37,053 nt of DNA from Leptolyngbyaceae cyanobacterium HOT.MB2.61 (GTDB taxonomy: Bacteria > Cyanobacteriota > Cyanobacteriia > Leptolyngbyales > Leptolyngbyaceae), in assembly GCA_023511615.1 (NCBI GenBank), contig JAIMBL010000020.1, positions 1 through 37,053 of the forward strand, written 5' to 3'. The position numbers and the translations under genes are program-made. Position 1 is the stretch's first letter. Each line of letters starts with the position of its first letter. The notes under the pieces were generated by a model. That model had not been told where the DNA came from. It was given only the letters and a program-made list of their open reading frames with translations, and did no database searches. Of the stretch, positions 27,046 through 35,037 are shown piece after piece.

Positions 27046-27579
27046 TCAGGTGAGGGGGGTCACTGTAGAAGAGGAGAGGGCTGCTGCTAGATCTGCTGGG
27101 GTCATTTGTTCATAGGGTTCAAAGGGTTGATGAATCCAGGGATTGTCGGGAAGGTAATCAACGTAATAGTCGGGGGTAATGACGGAGCAGTCTTTGTACC
27201 AGAGAACGGCGGTGCGGATTTCTTCTATATAAAAGCCATATTTGCGGTCGAGCCAGACGAGGGTTTTCTTTAAGGTGACGCCTGAGTCAACCAGATCATC
27301 CACCAGCAGCACGCGATCGCCCAAATTAGCAGTAGTCATGGTAAGGTCGCGAGCAAAGGTAATCGATCCGCGCACCTGATTGTTGAATCCACCGTAAGAG
27401 GAAGTTGCCAGAATGGCGAGTGGGAGATTGTAAATCCGCGCCAGAATATCGCCAACCCTTAACCCACCCTTCGCTAAACAAACGATTTGATTGAAGTTCC
27501 AACCGGACTGGTAGATTTTGACAGCAAGCTGTTCAATTTTTTGGTGGTACTCTGACCAGGAAACGCAAAGATCTGTCAT
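27046..27579 (-). CDS. phosphoribosyltransferase (xanthine-guanine PRTase-like)
   Basis: 177 residues from ATG 27579. The PRPP-binding loop VLLVDDLVDSGVTL (about 90-103) is intact, and LAKGGLRVGDILA and SSYGGFNNQVRGS match the pyrophosphate and flexible-loop regions of the hypoxanthine/xanthine-guanine PRTases. It would attach a purine base to PRPP in salvage. The base cannot be fixed by eye. A GTG two codons upstream is an alternative start. The gene is divergent from the GPH symporter gene. Confidence 0.85.
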   Translation of the reverse strand: MTDLCVSWSEYHQKIEQLAVKIYQSGWNFNQIVCLAKGGLRVGDILARIYNLPLAILATSSYGGFNNQVRGSITFARDLTMTTANLGDRVLLVDDLVDSGVTLKKTLVWLDRKYGFYIEEIRTAVLWYKDCSVITPDYYVDYLPDNPWIHQPFEPYEQMTPADLAAALSSSTVTPLT

Positions 27580-27923
27580 GGACACAAGGTAAGGATAAAG
27601 AATAGGACGTGAAGGATGGAGAGAGGGTTGATTGATGTGGACTGTGAAATTAGCTACGGCAGACTCTAGCTGCTGGATACTAAGCAGGTAGCCCTAGTTA
27701 AACGAGATGCGTTAGTGCCAACGTAAGGCATCAATCTCCTAAGCAGCATGGGTTACGCTATCACCAACCCATCTTACGAGCAGCTAGTTCCATCTACTAC
27801 AACAGTTAACCTTTAGACTGTAATCCGTCTAATAGGTAACAATCTGTTATGGCAGGTGCGCTTTCCGTAGTTAAAGATTGAACAGAATGATACAACTGTT
27901 GGCTAACATTCCTCGCTCCTGCC
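27580..27923. other. divergent spacer with common cyanobacterial palindrome
   Basis: About 340 bases between divergent genes; both promoters should lie here. At 27742-27779 CATGGGTTACGCTATCACCA followed by ACCCATCTTACG is the TGGGTTACGCTATC...ACCCA repeat that is widespread in filamentous cyanobacteria (7-bp stem 27748-27754 with 27766-27772). It is bracketed by CTAGCTGCT (about 27668) and AGCAGCTAG (about 27779), suggesting a larger hairpin unit. I see no RNA gene. Confidence 0.5.
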
Positions 27924-29390
27924 ATGAACAATCCAGCTTTCCCAGACAGAACTCTGCCAAACCCTCAAAAACTCAACTTGAGTACAAAACTGGCCTATGG
28001 AGCAGGAGATCTGGGACCTGCCATCACTGCAAACATCCTGGCAGTCTTTCTTCTCATTTTTTTTACAAACGTGGCTGGTCTCCCTCCCGGAACCGCAGGC
28101 AGCATCTTGCTGATTAGCAAAATCTGGGATGCGATTAATGATCCCATTATTGGGTGGTTGAGCGATCGCACCAGCAGCCGTTGGGGACGACGGCACCCCT
28201 GGATGCTTTTCGGTGCCATCCCTTTTGGGCTTTTCTTTTTCCTGCAATGGGTCGTCCCCCGCTTTAGCGATAACCCCAATACCAACCAGTGGGGATTGTT
28301 CTGGTATTACGTCGCCATTGCCTTCCTATTTAACAATTTCTACACAGCGGTCAATTTACCCTATACCACCCTTACCGCTGAACTGACTCAGGACTACGAT
28401 GAGCGCACCAGCCTCAACAGTTTCCGCTTTGCCTTCTCCATTGGCGGCAGCATCTTTTCCCTTTTGCTGGCACTGGGAATCTTCAATCTGATTCAGAATA
28501 ATCCCACCAGGCAATACCTGGTACTGGGCGGTGTTTGCGCTGTGATATCCGTGCTGCCCATTTACTGGTGCGTATGGGGCACGCACAAACGGGTTCAGGA
28601 AGCTGAACGACAACGCCAGGAAACCGTGGACTCATCGGATCCCATTCCCTACTTTCAACAACTCAAAATCGCTTTCAGCAATCGCCCGTTTCTTTATGTG
28701 ATTGGAATTTATCTCTGTTCCTGGCTGGCGGTGCAAAACACCGTCGCAGTCATTCCCTACTTTGTCAAAAACTGGATGGGTCTGACCGACCAGGACTTCA
28801 CCAAGGTTGTGATGGCCGTTCAGGTGACTGGGCTGATTATGCTATTCGTCTGGAGCGCAGTTAGCCGCCGAGTTGGGAAAAAAGCGGTTTACTTTATGGG
28901 GATGACCCTCTGGATTATTGCGGAGGTTGGGCTGTTTTTCCTGCAACCGGGGCAGGTTGGACTGATGTATTTTCTGGCTGTGCTGGCAGGTTTTGGGGTA
29001 GCCACCGCCTACCTGATCCCCTGGTCCATGATTCCCGATGTGATTGAACTGGATGAATTGCACACCGGCCAACGGCGGGAAGGCATCTTTTACGGATTTA
29101 TGGTGCTGCTGCAAAAAGTGGCCCTGGCGATCGGGCTGTTTCTGGTGGGAGTTGCGCTGCAATACTCCGGTTTTATCTCCACGACTGGAGAACAGCCAGC
29201 TCCCACTCAGCCTGAATCAGCCCTATGGGCAATCCGGTTATTGATCGGACCCATTCCCACAGTGATTCTCCTGATTGGCTTGTTTCTGGCCTACCTCTAC
29301 CCCATCACCCGTGAAGTTCATACCGAAATTCTGCTACAACTTCAGGAGCGCAAACGTGCCGATTCTTCTGGCTTGCCGGTGAAAGAGTAG
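27924..29390 (+). CDS. GPH-family sugar:cation symporter (MFS, MelB-like)
   Basis: 488 residues with 12 predicted membrane helices. The first helix region LAYGAGDLGPAITANILAVF is the GPH signature. The conserved loop after helix 2 reads DAINDPIIGWLSDRT, followed by RWGRRHPWMLFGAIPFG. YTTLTAELTQDYDERTSLNSFR is the helix 4-5 loop. It should import a sugar or glycoside with Na+ or H+; the substrate is not recognisable and no glycosidase is adjacent. The last codons and the stop (GTGAAAGAGTAG) lie inside palindromic repeat copy C, so the C-terminus LPVKE is repeat-encoded. Confidence 0.9.
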   Translation: MNNPAFPDRTLPNPQKLNLSTKLAYGAGDLGPAITANILAVFLLIFFTNVAGLPPGTAGSILLISKIWDAINDPIIGWLSDRTSSRWGRRHPWMLFGAIPFGLFFFLQWVVPRFSDNPNTNQWGLFWYYVAIAFLFNNFYTAVNLPYTTLTAELTQDYDERTSLNSFRFAFSIGGSIFSLLLALGIFNLIQNNPTRQYLVLGGVCAVISVLPIYWCVWGTHKRVQEAERQRQETVDSSDPIPYFQQLKIAFSNRPFLYVIGIYLCSWLAVQNTVAVIPYFVKNWMGLTDQDFTKVVMAVQVTGLIMLFVWSAVSRRVGKKAVYFMGMTLWIIAEVGLFFLQPGQVGLMYFLAVLAGFGVATAYLIPWSMIPDVIELDELHTGQRREGIFYGFMVLLQKVALAIGLFLVGVALQYSGFISTTGEQPAPTQPESALWAIRLLIGPIPTVILLIGLFLAYLYPITREVHTEILLQLQERKRADSSGLPVKE

Positions 29391-29573
29391 CTTAGGCGAC
29401 TCTTTCACCTAAAACAAAGTCCCTGGAATATAGCAGTCCTAAATAATCTGTGAAAAGAAAGGGCTCTTTAAAAAGGGATTCCGCCGGAATCCCTTTTCAA
29501 AATCCAGATAGGATCGCTATATGATTTTGTTTTGGTGATAAGCGATGTTTATCACCAAACTCTTAGGAGAACC
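29364..29573 (+). repeat. palindromic repeat, family 1, copy C, interrupted
   Basis: TTCTTCTGGCTTGCC, hairpin GGTGAAAGAGTAGC/GACTCTTTCACC (29379-29410), then AAAGTCCCTGGA, the nested 89-bp element, and finally TGATTTTGTTTTGGTGATAA, second hairpin and CTCTTAGGAGAACC. Compared with copies A and B the order is identical except for the insertion. Its left part supplies the stop codon of the GPH symporter. Confidence 0.8.
29429..29521 (+). repeat. nested small element with TA duplication
   Basis: The 89-bp insert (29431-29519) begins TAGCAGTCCTA and ends TAGGATCGCTA, imperfect terminal inverted repeats, and is flanked by TA on both sides. Removing it with one TA gives GGAATATGATTTTG, close to GGACTATTGATTTTG of copies A and B. 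Inside is a 13-bp perfect stem AAAAGGGATTCCG/CGGAATCCCTTTT. TA target duplication is typical of IS630/Tc1-type MITEs. Confidence 0.75.
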
Positions 29574-29676
29574 AACGTGCCAATGTGGAAAGAAGGAAAG
29601 AAAATGGGGAATGGAACCAGGAGAGCCTGGCTAAGTTCATCAACCATTCGGTTGGGTAACGTTGTAGAAACCCTCC

Positions 29677-30858
29677 ATGCGAACCATTGCTGACATTAAT
29701 GACAAAATTAATCGTCACTGTGTAGTTGTCTGGACGATTGAGGAATTGAAGGCGCGGGTGGTGGAAGCTGGCGTAACCCAGGCAGCAACGGAGGTAGATG
29801 TGGTGACCACTGGAACGTTTGAGCCGATGGAATCCTCCGGAGCAATTCTTAACCTGGGGCATACCGATCCTCCCATTAAAATTCGCCAGTGCTGGTTGGA
29901 TGGGGTTCCGGCCTATTCGGGCTTTGGGGCGGTTGACCTTTACCTGGGAGCAACCCAGGTGGCAGAAAGTAGCGATGGCGAGGAGATGCGTGAACGGGGC
30001 GGCGGTTATGTGATTCAGGACCTCATTGCTGGTAAGCCAGTCCACTTAAGGGCTGTGGGGCAGGTAACGGATTGCTATCCCCGTGCTTCCTTTGAAACGA
30101 CAATCACCCGCGACACGATTAATCAGTTCTACCTCTTTAACCCGCGCAATCTCTATCAAAACTTCATTGTGGGCGTCAATGGTGGCGATCGCCCCCTCTT
30201 TACCTATCTGGGGCCTCTACAGCCCCGGCTGGGCAATGCGGTGTATTCCAATCCAGGCGCGATCGCCCCCCTGTTTAATGATCCTGACCTGAATCTGATT
30301 GGAATTGGCACCCGCATTTTTCTGGGAGGAGGTATTGGTTATGTGGCCTGGGAAGGCACCCAGCATTTTCCCCTGCAAAAGCGGCTGCCCAACCGGACAC
30401 CCATCGGTCCTGCTGCCACCCTGGCGTTGATTGGGGATGCCAAGCAGATGGATGCCCGCTGGGTACGGGGGTGTTATTTCAAAAGCTATGGCCCCTCCTT
30501 GATGTTGGGGGTAGGCATTCCCCTGCCAGTCCTTAACGAGGAAGTTGTTGCCAGGTGCGCCGTTCAGGATCAGGATTTAGTGGCACCGATTGTGGATTTT
30601 TCCATTCCGCGCCGCGTTCGCCCAATTTTTGGTCTGGTCAGCTATGCCCAGCTCAAATCAGGACGAATTGGGATCGACGGCAAGAGTGTGCGGGTTGCGC
30701 CCCTTGCCAGCATCTACCTCTCCCGTCAGGTCGCGATCGAGCTGAAGCAATGGATTGAGGCAGGTAAGTTCCTTCTGAGTGAACCCGTTGCCCCCATCCC
30801 CGCCAATCAAACCTTTTTATCCCAGGATGCCTGGGGATCGCAGATTGCGATCGACTAA
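29677..30858 (+). CDS. homocysteine biosynthesis protein, DUF39/HcyBio (aspartate semialdehyde sulfurtransferase)
   Basis: 393 residues of the DUF39 (HcyBio) family. In methanogens this protein turns aspartate semialdehyde plus sulfide-derived sulfur into homocysteine. Markers are VVTTGTFEPMESSGAILNLG (43-62), the KIRQCWLDGVPAYSG segment with Cys72, VGQVTDCYPR with Cys133 (the likely catalytic Cys), and LGGGIGYVAWEGTQH. The methanogen partner, a NIL/4Fe-4S ferredoxin protein, is not adjacent: the next gene is convergent and unrelated. The stop TAA (30856-30858) is the first triplet of a palindromic repeat. Family assignment is firm by pattern; the pathway in this organism is inferred. Confidence 0.85.
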   Translation: MRTIADINDKINRHCVVVWTIEELKARVVEAGVTQAATEVDVVTTGTFEPMESSGAILNLGHTDPPIKIRQCWLDGVPAYSGFGAVDLYLGATQVAESSDGEEMRERGGGYVIQDLIAGKPVHLRAVGQVTDCYPRASFETTITRDTINQFYLFNPRNLYQNFIVGVNGGDRPLFTYLGPLQPRLGNAVYSNPGAIAPLFNDPDLNLIGIGTRIFLGGGIGYVAWEGTQHFPLQKRLPNRTPIGPAATLALIGDAKQMDARWVRGCYFKSYGPSLMLGVGIPLPVLNEEVVARCAVQDQDLVAPIVDFSIPRRVRPIFGLVSYAQLKSGRIGIDGKSVRVAPLASIYLSRQVAIELKQWIEAGKFLLSEPVAPIPANQTFLSQDAWGSQIAID

Positions 30859-30972
30859 GTAGGTAGACATAGTTAATTAGAAGAAAGGGGAGTAGGGGCG
30901 TTGCCCCCAAGCAGGGGGGTTCACCCCCTCCACCCCAAAACCATTTTTAATTTAATTGCACCCAGCTACTTA
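30856..30972 (+). repeat. palindromic MITE-like repeat, family 2, copy 2
   Basis: Starts TAAGTAGGTAGACATAGTTA and ends AATTGCACCCAGCTACTTA, which are imperfect inverted repeats. The core hairpin AGGGGGGTTCACCCCCT lies between two convergent genes and could act as a two-way terminator. Copy 1 is at 5636-5754. The leading TAA is the stop of the DUF39 gene. Confidence 0.8.
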
Positions 30973-30976
30973 GAAA

Positions 30977-32119
30977 TTAACTCTCACTCGACTGGTCGTT
31001 CCGTTTCACAGGCTTGGGAAGCGGCTTGCGACGGCTTGAGACAGAACCACCACTGCCACTCTTATGCCCACCAGGACGTTGATCGCGTCCTTTCTTAAAG
31101 GGACGTCGCTCTTTCTTGACTGAAGCTGTTTTTTTCTTCGGTGGAACCAGACCAACAGCTGTTCCACTCGTAATGACAAGGGATGTTCCAACCCGTTTGA
31201 CGTGGAAATCCCAGAAATAACCCAGTGTTTTGGGGCTATCCAGAGTACCTTCTAGCTGAAGTTTAAAGGCTTTTGCCTTGCTGGAGCTTTTGCGAGCAGC
31301 CTGCTGAATTTTTACGGCAACCTGATTTTCTTCTGCCGAAAAGAATACAACTTCACCCCGAATTGAGAAGTAGTCATCCTCATAACCAGGGGAGAGAGAT
31401 TCTCCAGCAGACTCAGTTTGAGCTGGTTCTCCAGATTCATCAGCCGTGCCTTCCCCCTCCTGCTCTTTGTTCTTGCTCAGCTTCTCAGGTTCCCAAACAC
31501 CAACGATCTGGGCATGCAGTTTGTCCTGGCTTTCGCGGGTGCGGGGATAAACCACCCATAGATGATCTTCTGCCAGATCCAGATGGTTTCGTACCAGACT
31601 CATCACTCGGCCCAAAAGAACTGCTTCAATCTCGGTGCCATCGACCATCTTCAAGGTGCCACGGGTAAATTGCTCTTCAGAAGGAGAGTACTGACCTCGC
31701 AATAAGCCGATCGCCCGGTACTGCTTGGGTTCGCTGGGCGGTGGAATGGGCTGTTGCCGCATACTGGCCTGTTCAGCCAGGAGTTTTTCACTCGTTGGTG
31801 AAGGAGTCTGATCTGCTGTAATGAACGATTCAGCTTTTGAAGCAGCGGCAGGAGGAACCGTCGGTGGCTTTTGCGGTATGGCAGGGGGCTGGGCAGGAGG
31901 CTGAGGACGGTTCACCGGACGCATCAACGGGCGCTTTGGAACCAATGGACTAGAGGCTGTTTCGCGCTCGGAAGGATGGTTGGAATCCATATCGGACGAG
32001 TTATTCAATGGCACTCCTTTCGTTGAATCAGATTCAGCAGAAAGCTGCTCATCCGACGGGATTGGCTTAGGCAAAGGAAAACGGGAGGGCTGGAAAAACC
32101 GATCAGGCAAGGGGCTCAT
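30977..32119 (-). CDS. conserved cyanobacterial protein with disordered ends, function unknown
   Basis: 380 residues from ATG 32119. The N-terminal ~130 residues are Pro/Ser-rich and low complexity. A central block (about 132-212) looks folded: YRAIGLLRGQYSPSEEQFTR, MVDGTEIEAVLLGRVMSLVR and LWVVYPRTRESQDKLHAQIVG. After an acidic Glu/Ser linker comes a second conserved block (about 248-325: FSIRGEVVFFSAEENQVAVK, then LGYFWDFHVKRVGTSLVIT). The last ~55 residues are very basic (Lys/Arg/Gly), which would suit nucleic-acid binding. I recall proteins of this shape only in cyanobacteria and cannot name a function. No partner is adjacent. Confidence 0.65.
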   Translation of the reverse strand: MSPLPDRFFQPSRFPLPKPIPSDEQLSAESDSTKGVPLNNSSDMDSNHPSERETASSPLVPKRPLMRPVNRPQPPAQPPAIPQKPPTVPPAAASKAESFITADQTPSPTSEKLLAEQASMRQQPIPPPSEPKQYRAIGLLRGQYSPSEEQFTRGTLKMVDGTEIEAVLLGRVMSLVRNHLDLAEDHLWVVYPRTRESQDKLHAQIVGVWEPEKLSKNKEQEGEGTADESGEPAQTESAGESLSPGYEDDYFSIRGEVVFFSAEENQVAVKIQQAARKSSSKAKAFKLQLEGTLDSPKTLGYFWDFHVKRVGTSLVITSGTAVGLVPPKKKTASVKKERRPFKKGRDQRPGGHKSGSGGSVSSRRKPLPKPVKRNDQSSES

Positions 32120-32516
32120 AGGCTTTAGCTCAGGCTAAATGCACGACTGCATCAGTCTGCTTATTGTACTGAATGCAAGTGGGCGAGGGATGAATCAGAA
32201 AAGTTTGCGGAACTTTTACAAACAGGGGATAGGAACCCTGTTTCTACCAAATCGCCAGAATGGGAATTGACGTCATCAGTCTGAGAACAGACGACTCTGC
32301 CGAACTCATTCTTAACATTGGCGATCGCAAAGCAGCAAGTTTATTAAACCCATCATACCCAAAAGCGCCTGGCTGAAATGGGTGGAAAGGGGAGACAGGG
32401 GACAGGCGACAGACGACAGGGGCTAAGGATCAGAGATTGGAACCCAAAACTCAAAACTCGAAATTCCCGCAGTCCACTCTGTTGCCCGTCGCCCGTTGCC
32501 TGTTACCTCTATCTAC
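32120..32516. other. gene-free spacer with repeat family 3, copy 3 (minus)
   Basis: About 400 bases. A hairpin AACAGGG/CCCTGTT is at 32219-32241. From 32394 to 32495 the minus strand repeats family 3: GAGTGGACTGCGGGAATTTC, GAGTTTTGAGTTTTGGGTTC, CAATCTCTGATCCTTAGCCC. The promoter of the minus-strand gene ending at 32119 should lie near 32120-32200. No gene seen. Confidence 0.5.
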
Positions 32517-34013
32517 TTACCTCAACACTGCTTCGCCGCGGCGATAAATTTCGCGGGCATAGTCAGTCCAGGCACCCTGTCCCCAGTAACGGAAGCAACT
32601 GGTTTGAAGCAAGAGATTATACAACAGCGCTTGCTGATAGTCTTCGCGCTGGGTGACGGAGGGGTCTTGCTGCACGAGGGGATCGAACTTCTGGTGGAAG
32701 GCGGCACTGAGCTGGTTCATGGGACCCAGGACGTTTTCATAGCCTCTGACCCAGCTTAGGTCATTCGTCCAGGAGGCACCGTCCATGTGGAACTGGTGGT
32801 CGGTTTCCTTAAGCTCGGCGATCGCCCCCTCCACTGCTTCTGGTGAAGCCTGGCTAGGATCAATCTTCTGCCAGATCTTGTGCTGCTGCACTGCCTGGAT
32901 TTCAGGGTAGTCATCGGGACTGACACCTGTGGCTTCAATCAGTTCAATGTACTCAGTACCATTCAAACCCACAACTCCAGTCGTACTGCGACCGTTCTCC
33001 TTAATCTCATACCAGACGGGTTGAAAGTCCCGTGGAAATTCATTCATCATCACACCGCCGTTCTCTCCATCGGCAATCTGGGTGACACAGGAGGGAAAGG
33101 TCTTGCCACCTACCATTTGACTCCCGCGACCTTTGGCTTCGTGGTAAGGCTGCATCTGGGCAACCAGCTTGGTGTCAGAGCCCTGAGTCTTGATCAATAC
33201 CGTAATGTGAATCACTTCGCCTCTGGAGTTACGAGCCACCAAACGATTGGGAACATACCTCTGGTCGTGCCATAAACCGGAGCCATCCAGCCGCTCTACC
33301 GAATGCTCCTGCACCAACAGCCAGCGGTAGCCACATTCCTTCAGGGCCTTGATGTATTCATACAGCGTATCGGGGTGATTGGGCAGGTGCATTTCTGGGG
33401 GAGAGAAACCTTTGACCCGGCTCAACGCCTCATAGCCAAAAATGGCGGCAAAGTGATGCTGCCACGCCTGAATATGCAACTTGATATCAGGAATCGGAGT
33501 GGAGGGCACAACGGCATGGCTCCACATGGTTCCCAGCCACTCCACATAGGGCTGGTAATGGGGATCACAGGCGAGGCGCTTGAGATTGTTAAGAATGTCT
33601 TCTCGCCCCATCTGACGCAGTCCCCACAGCAAATTACCGGAATAATCCAGCATAATCCGCGGGTTACAACCATTGCCCACTAGCTCGGGAATGAAGTCAC
33701 CCATGCGCGAGTAGCACCAGGCAAAAACTCCCGCGTTGTGATTGTCACCCTCACCAGCGTGCTCAAACATGTATTGAAGGTTGCAGATTAGTTCATGATT
33801 TGCCCCTGCCGGAATCGTGGGCTGATGCATATGCAAAGCACAAGCAAACCCAGCTGAGATATTTTCCAGACAAAGATTAGTTCTGGGCCAAAAGACAGGT
33901 TCATGGTGGTTAGCGATCGAACGAATCTCGGCTTCCCAACCACAGATGTTTGGCAATCCTCCCCTGATTTCTTCTAGCGCAGGCAGATTCAGAGATGGGG
34001 CTGTTGCAATCAT
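32517..34013 (-). CDS. glycoside hydrolase family 57 protein (alpha-glucan acting)
   Basis: 498 residues from ATG 34013, preceded by AAGGAAAG; the frame is open 23 codons further without a start signal. The N-terminal region has ALHMHQPTIPAG, with the HMHQP motif of GH57 strand 1. PEMHLPNHPDTLYEYIKALK is the next catalytic-barrel segment, carrying the usual Glu of the (P)E(M/I) motif. RWLLVQEHSVE and GGVMMNEFPRDFQP follow. GH57 enzymes cut or branch alpha-1,4/1,6-glucans such as glycogen. The exact activity is not evident, and the family pair of Glu/Asp catalytic residues should be checked by alignment. No glycogen gene is adjacent. Confidence 0.85.
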   Translation of the reverse strand: MIATAPSLNLPALEEIRGGLPNICGWEAEIRSIANHHEPVFWPRTNLCLENISAGFACALHMHQPTIPAGANHELICNLQYMFEHAGEGDNHNAGVFAWCYSRMGDFIPELVGNGCNPRIMLDYSGNLLWGLRQMGREDILNNLKRLACDPHYQPYVEWLGTMWSHAVVPSTPIPDIKLHIQAWQHHFAAIFGYEALSRVKGFSPPEMHLPNHPDTLYEYIKALKECGYRWLLVQEHSVERLDGSGLWHDQRYVPNRLVARNSRGEVIHITVLIKTQGSDTKLVAQMQPYHEAKGRGSQMVGGKTFPSCVTQIADGENGGVMMNEFPRDFQPVWYEIKENGRSTTGVVGLNGTEYIELIEATGVSPDDYPEIQAVQQHKIWQKIDPSQASPEAVEGAIAELKETDHQFHMDGASWTNDLSWVRGYENVLGPMNQLSAAFHQKFDPLVQQDPSVTQREDYQQALLYNLLLQTSCFRYWGQGAWTDYAREIYRRGEAVLR

Positions 34014-34190
34014 GAGTCTTTCCTTAATGCTGACTATTTGACAGTCACTCCTCGCCATACCCTCGGCGAACCACCCCAGCATGATAGATCAGAACTTTTT
34101 GGCAGAACCTTTAAAGACTGTGGAGGGGAACTGGGGGCTAGAGGCTATGGGAATGTTGATAGAGACAACCGGGGACAGGCGACAAGTGCC

Positions 34191-34721
34191 ATTCTACAAC
34201 TGATGCTGTTCTACTCAGTCTTTGCGGCTCTTACTGTTCTAGCGATCGATCTGGTTGAGGAAATTGGGCTGCAACCAACCCAATTTGGCTTTCTGCTGGC
34301 AGCAGCAGGGGTGGGGATGGTGTTTGGAGCAGGGTTATTGGGGCATTGGGGCGATCGCTTCCACCACAAACCCCTGCCGCTGACTGGCTTTTTAGTCATT
34401 GCTACCAGTCTGGCTGCATTCAACCTTACGACCGATCTATGGCTGGGCCTGGGCTTGAGCACTCTGCTAGGAGTTGGAGCCTCCCTCGTCGGCGTTCCTA
34501 TGCAAACCCTGATTCAGCACCAGACTCCTGAGGCAATGCACGGTAAAGTCTTTGGGTTTAATGTTGTCAATATTGCCCTGAGTCTACCGCTGGCGATCGC
34601 CGGTCCTCTCACCGACGCCTTAGGACTCAGAGTTGTACTGCTCAGTATTAGCCTAGTCGTCAGTTTTGTTGGTATTTGGGCCTGGCAAAACACTCGACGA
34701 ATTTTGCAAGATGCAATTTGA
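34191..34721 (+). pseudogene. MFS transporter, C-terminal half only
   Basis: From about 34191 the frame reads ILQLMLFYSVFAALTVLAID, then FGFLLAAAGVGMVFGAGLLG, SLVGVPMQTLIQHQTPEAMHGKVFG and NIALSLPLAIAGPL. These are the last five or six helices of a 12-helix MFS exporter; the TPE-MxGKVFG motif is the usual loop between helices 10 and 11. The N-terminal six helices are missing. The frame is open upstream to 34038, but those 50 residues (FGRTFKDCGGELGARGYGN) have no transporter character, and part of that DNA (GGGGACAGGCGACAAG) resembles the spacer repeats. A stand-alone half transporter is unlikely, so I call it a truncated remnant. Confidence 0.75.
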
Positions 34722-35037
34722 GACATAGGCTGAGATTCCCCAGCCCCTAATCTCCAGTCCCTAATTCCCAACTCCTGGCTTCCGCCCCTGCCTCCTGACC
34801 TTATGGCTTTTTTGTCTAAATGTTAAGCCTGGCTTTAAGAATGTAACATGTCATGAAATACTGATGTTTAAGCAAAGGCTTAATTGGCTGGAAGATGCAG
34901 TGGAGCTAGAGTTGTAGCCGCCCGATCCTGCGTTAATATTGGCTCGACAGGGATCGCAACTTAGCTCTAGACTGAAGTCTTAAGCGATTGCATCATTCGA
35001 TACAAATTCATCACTACTAGGGTTAGGTGAGGTCCCT
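34722..35037 (+). other. leader/spacer upstream of acetolactate synthase
   Basis: 316 bases. The first ~80 are spacer repeat (CCCCTAATCTCCAGTCCCTA, CTCCTGGCTTCCGCCCCTGC). The rest is unlike the repeats and should hold the ilvB promoter and leader. The Shine-Dalgarno-like GTGAGG (35025-35030) lies just before the GTG start. I see no attenuator peptide rich in Val/Ile/Leu, nor a convincing T-box. Confidence 0.4.

Noticed and set aside
34722-35037. Attenuator or NtcA site before ilvB
   Set aside because: No Val/Ile/Leu-rich leader peptide, no terminator/antiterminator pair and no GTA-N8-TAC match could be found.
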